From: Acidobacteriota bacterium
GTDB lineage: Bacteria; Acidobacteriota; Terriglobia; Terriglobales; Acidobacteriaceae
Assembly (NCBI GenBank): GCA_003225595.1
Contig: QIAR01000342.1
Span: 1 to 5,920 of the forward strand
Reading direction: 5' to 3'
DNA length: 5,920 bases
Under the pieces are notes generated by a model. It searched no databases. It saw only the letters and a program-made list of their open reading frames with translations, and was not told where the DNA came from. Position numbers and translations under genes: made by a program. Numbering within the stretch: position 1 is the stretch's first letter; each line of letters starts with the position of its first letter. Below, one piece after another: positions 4,418 through 5,920 of this stretch.

Positions 4418-5407
4418 ATGGCGGAGACAATTCTCATTGCGGATGACCATGAGTCCAGCCTGGTCGGGCTGGAAGGACTGCTTTTGCTGGAAGGCTTCTC
4501 CGTGTTCACTGCCCGGGACGGCGAAGCCGCATGGGCGGAATTCCACCGTCTCAAACCCGATATGCTTCTGCTGGACGTGCAAATGCCCAAATTGGATGGA
4601 ATCGAAGTGTGCCGGCGCCTGAAGGATAATCCGGAGACTCGCCTTGTGCCAGTCGTATTGGTTACGGGGCTCACGGCCATTCAGGACCGAGTGAAGGGTA
4701 TCAAGGCTGGGGCCGACGATTTCATAACCAAACCTGTAGAACGGGAGCAGCTCATTGCTCGGGTTCGCTCATTGCTGAAGCACAAAGCATATACAGACGA
4801 ACTGGAGCGGGCTGAAACGGTGTTGTTCGCGCTGGCACGCAGTATTGAAGGCAAGGACCCGTACACCGAAGGACACTGCGAGCGACTGGCAAAATACTCG
4901 GCCCGACTTGGAAAGCATCTTGGGCTTTCGCCGCAACAGATTATAGCTCTCCGGCAAGCGGGCGTGGTGCATGACATAGGCAAGGTTGCCGTCCCCGACT
5001 CGATTCTGCTCAAACCTGGCCCGCTGACTCCAGAAGAGCGGCATATTGTCCAACGGCATTCCATAGTTGGAGAAGGAATTTGCGCACCACTCAAGTCCTT
5101 CCAATTGGTGCTGCCCATCATCCGGCACCATCACGAGAAGATGAATGGAACGGGCTACCCAGATGGCCTCAAAGGCGAGCAGATTCCGCTGACTGCGCGG
5201 GTTTTGCAGATTGTCGATGTCTACGATGCCCTTATCACCACCCGCCCCTACAAATCCGCCTTGGGCGTGTCCGAGGCACTCGCCATCATGCACGATGAGG
5301 TGCAGGAAGGATGGTGGGATCCGGCGGTATTTGCCGAGTTTGCCCGCCAGGTGCGGAAAGAGCGAGAGAAGTTCTGCCGGCGGGCCAGGAGTGTGGCGGC
5401 CGACTAG
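4418..5407 (+). CDS. Response regulator with HD-GYP domain (likely c-di-GMP phosphodiesterase)
   Basis: The 329-residue protein joins an N-terminal receiver domain (about 3-120) to an HD-GYP output domain (about 135-315), the RpfG-like layout. In the receiver, the acidic pocket D9-D10, phospho-acceptor D53 (LLLDVQMP), T83 and K105 (ITKP) are all present. In the HD-GYP domain, HDIGK (H185, D186, K189), H214, the HHE pair H238-H239, GTGYP (244-248) and DVYDAL with D267 supply the expected metal and cyclic-di-GMP site residues, so hydrolysis of c-di-GMP by a phosphorylation-controlled enzyme is predicted. No histidine kinase is adjacent, so it is an orphan regulator here. The reading frame is open for another 318 bases upstream, but that part runs antisense to the glutaredoxin-like gene. 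The ATG at 4418 is chosen because receiver homology starts at its third residue. Only a distant AAGG (13 bases away) precedes it, so an in-frame start at 4322 remains possible. Confidence 0.93.
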   Translation: MAETILIADDHESSLVGLEGLLLLEGFSVFTARDGEAAWAEFHRLKPDMLLLDVQMPKLDGIEVCRRLKDNPETRLVPVVLVTGLTAIQDRVKGIKAGADDFITKPVEREQLIARVRSLLKHKAYTDELERAETVLFALARSIEGKDPYTEGHCERLAKYSARLGKHLGLSPQQIIALRQAGVVHDIGKVAVPDSILLKPGPLTPEERHIVQRHSIVGEGICAPLKSFQLVLPIIRHHHEKMNGTGYPDGLKGEQIPLTARVLQIVDVYDALITTRPYKSALGVSEALAIMHDEVQEGWWDPAVFAEFARQVRKEREKFCRRARSVAAD

Positions 5408-5424
5408 GCGTGCCGCCGGGTTTT
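5395..5424 (+). terminator. Possible Rho-independent terminator of the HD-GYP gene
   Basis: A 6-bp GC stem GGCGGC (5395-5400) / GCCGCC (5412-5417) encloses an 11-base loop containing the TAG stop codon (5405-5407), followed by GGG and a short T4 run (5421-5424). The T-run is short and offset by three bases, so this is a weak call. The stem would overlap the last codons of the gene. Confidence 0.35.
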
Positions 5425-5568
5425 GCTTGGCATGGACGAGCAGAGGGCGCGCCGGTCCCCACCGTCCACTCCACATAGGCCGGACTCTGCAGCCTCTATT
5501 TCCCCGTCTTCCACACACAGTAACCACCAAGACCGCTCATCCCACACGATCAGGATACAATCCCAGCC

Positions 5569-5920
5569 ATGCCGAAATTGAGTGCCAAGCCTCTGCGCGG
5601 CAAGACGGTACTGATCACTGGGGCGGCGCGACGGCTCGGTCGGGCAACCGCATTGGCGATGGCGGAGGCGGGCGCGGATGTGGCCATCACTTTCCTGCAT
5701 TCCGCACGCGAGGCGCAGCACACGGTCGCGGACCTCAGCAGTCTCGGCGTTCGCGCTTTCGCTCTCCGCTGTGATGTCACGGACGAGAAGAGCGTGATAT
5801 CGACGATCAGAGGAGCGGTCCGGGAACTGGGCGGACTCGACGTGCTGGTCAACAACGCGGCAAATTACGAAACCATCGAGTTCGAGAAGATCACGCTCAA
5901 GAAATGGGACGCGATTTTTG
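5569..5920 (+). CDS. Short-chain dehydrogenase/reductase, pteridine-reductase-like (partial, runs off right edge)
   Basis: Only the first 117 residues are in the window, less than half of a normal SDR of about 250. The Rossmann start KTVLITGAARRLGRA (12-26) carries the NAD(P)-binding glycine motif, but with Arg22 where classical members have Gly (TGxxxGxG). This TGAxRRxG form is typical of the PTR1/FolM pteridine-reductase branch and some FabG-like relatives. Further marks are ADVAI at the end of the second strand (36-40), CDVTD (68-72, adenine contact) and LVNNAANYE (93-101, the NNAG-type motif). The catalytic Ser, Tyr and Lys lie beyond the window, so activity and substrate cannot be judged. 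The ATG at 5569 places the first strand at the usual position. AGGA lies 13 bases upstream, and a TACAAT -10-like box at 5556-5561 has no matching -35. Confidence 0.88.
   Translation, partial: MPKLSAKPLRGKTVLITGAARRLGRATALAMAEAGADVAITFLHSAREAQHTVADLSSLGVRAFALRCDVTDEKSVISTIRGAVRELGGLDVLVNNAANYETIEFEKITLKKWDAIF

Noticed and set aside
4769..5530. 253-codon open frame on the minus strand opposite the HD-GYP gene
   Set aside because: It lies antisense to a gene with all catalytic motifs, and its translation has no recognisable domain. It is a shadow frame.

Overview
The window looks like ordinary chromosome from a moderately GC-rich, free-living Gram-negative-type bacterium. Acidobacteriota (Terriglobia/Koribacter-like) is my best guess. 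The basis is a small secreted carboxypeptidase-regulatory-like protein, a short three-helix membrane protein of the DUF6249 kind, the gene mix, and 7-bp-phased AGATTNN repeats between genes. The taxon is inferred from impression, not proven.

Layout: (1) 1-380 is regulatory DNA. A near-perfect CIRCE operator (53-79) overlaps a consensus sigma-70 promoter reading left (79-108), so a heat-shock chaperone operon, such as groESL or hrcA/dnaK, should start just beyond the left edge. A second promoter (340-368) reads right. (2) 381-782 (+) encodes a small exported beta-sandwich protein. (3) 800-950 is a degenerate heptamer array followed by an inverted copy, and the two can fold on each other. (4) 952-1332 (+) is a stand-alone EVE-domain protein. 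(5) 1333-1667 holds no gene, only a short second heptamer repeat. (6) 1668-2021 (-) is a three-helix membrane protein. (7) 2208-2256 is another AGATTNN array running into the stop codon of (8) an acyl-CoA/4-coumarate-CoA ligase-type enzyme (2254-3834, -). (9) 3891-3952 is a nested inverted-repeat region. (10) 4004-4249 (-) is a glutaredoxin-like protein. (11) 4418-5407 (+) is a REC-HD-GYP response regulator, a likely cyclic-di-GMP phosphodiesterase, ending in a possible terminator. (12) 5569-5920 (+) is the N-terminal third to half of a short-chain dehydrogenase with the TGxxRRxG signature of pteridine-reductase-like members.

The genes do not form one pathway or an obvious operon. Strand changes and gaps of 160-340 bases suggest mostly single-gene transcription units. 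I found no mobile element, CRISPR array, tRNA or rRNA, and no convincing new multi-gene system. The features most worth a second look are the 7-bp-phased intergenic arrays, which sit just downstream of genes in the sense orientation and, in one place, form an inverted pair running up to a start codon; and the CIRCE-promoter module at the left edge.
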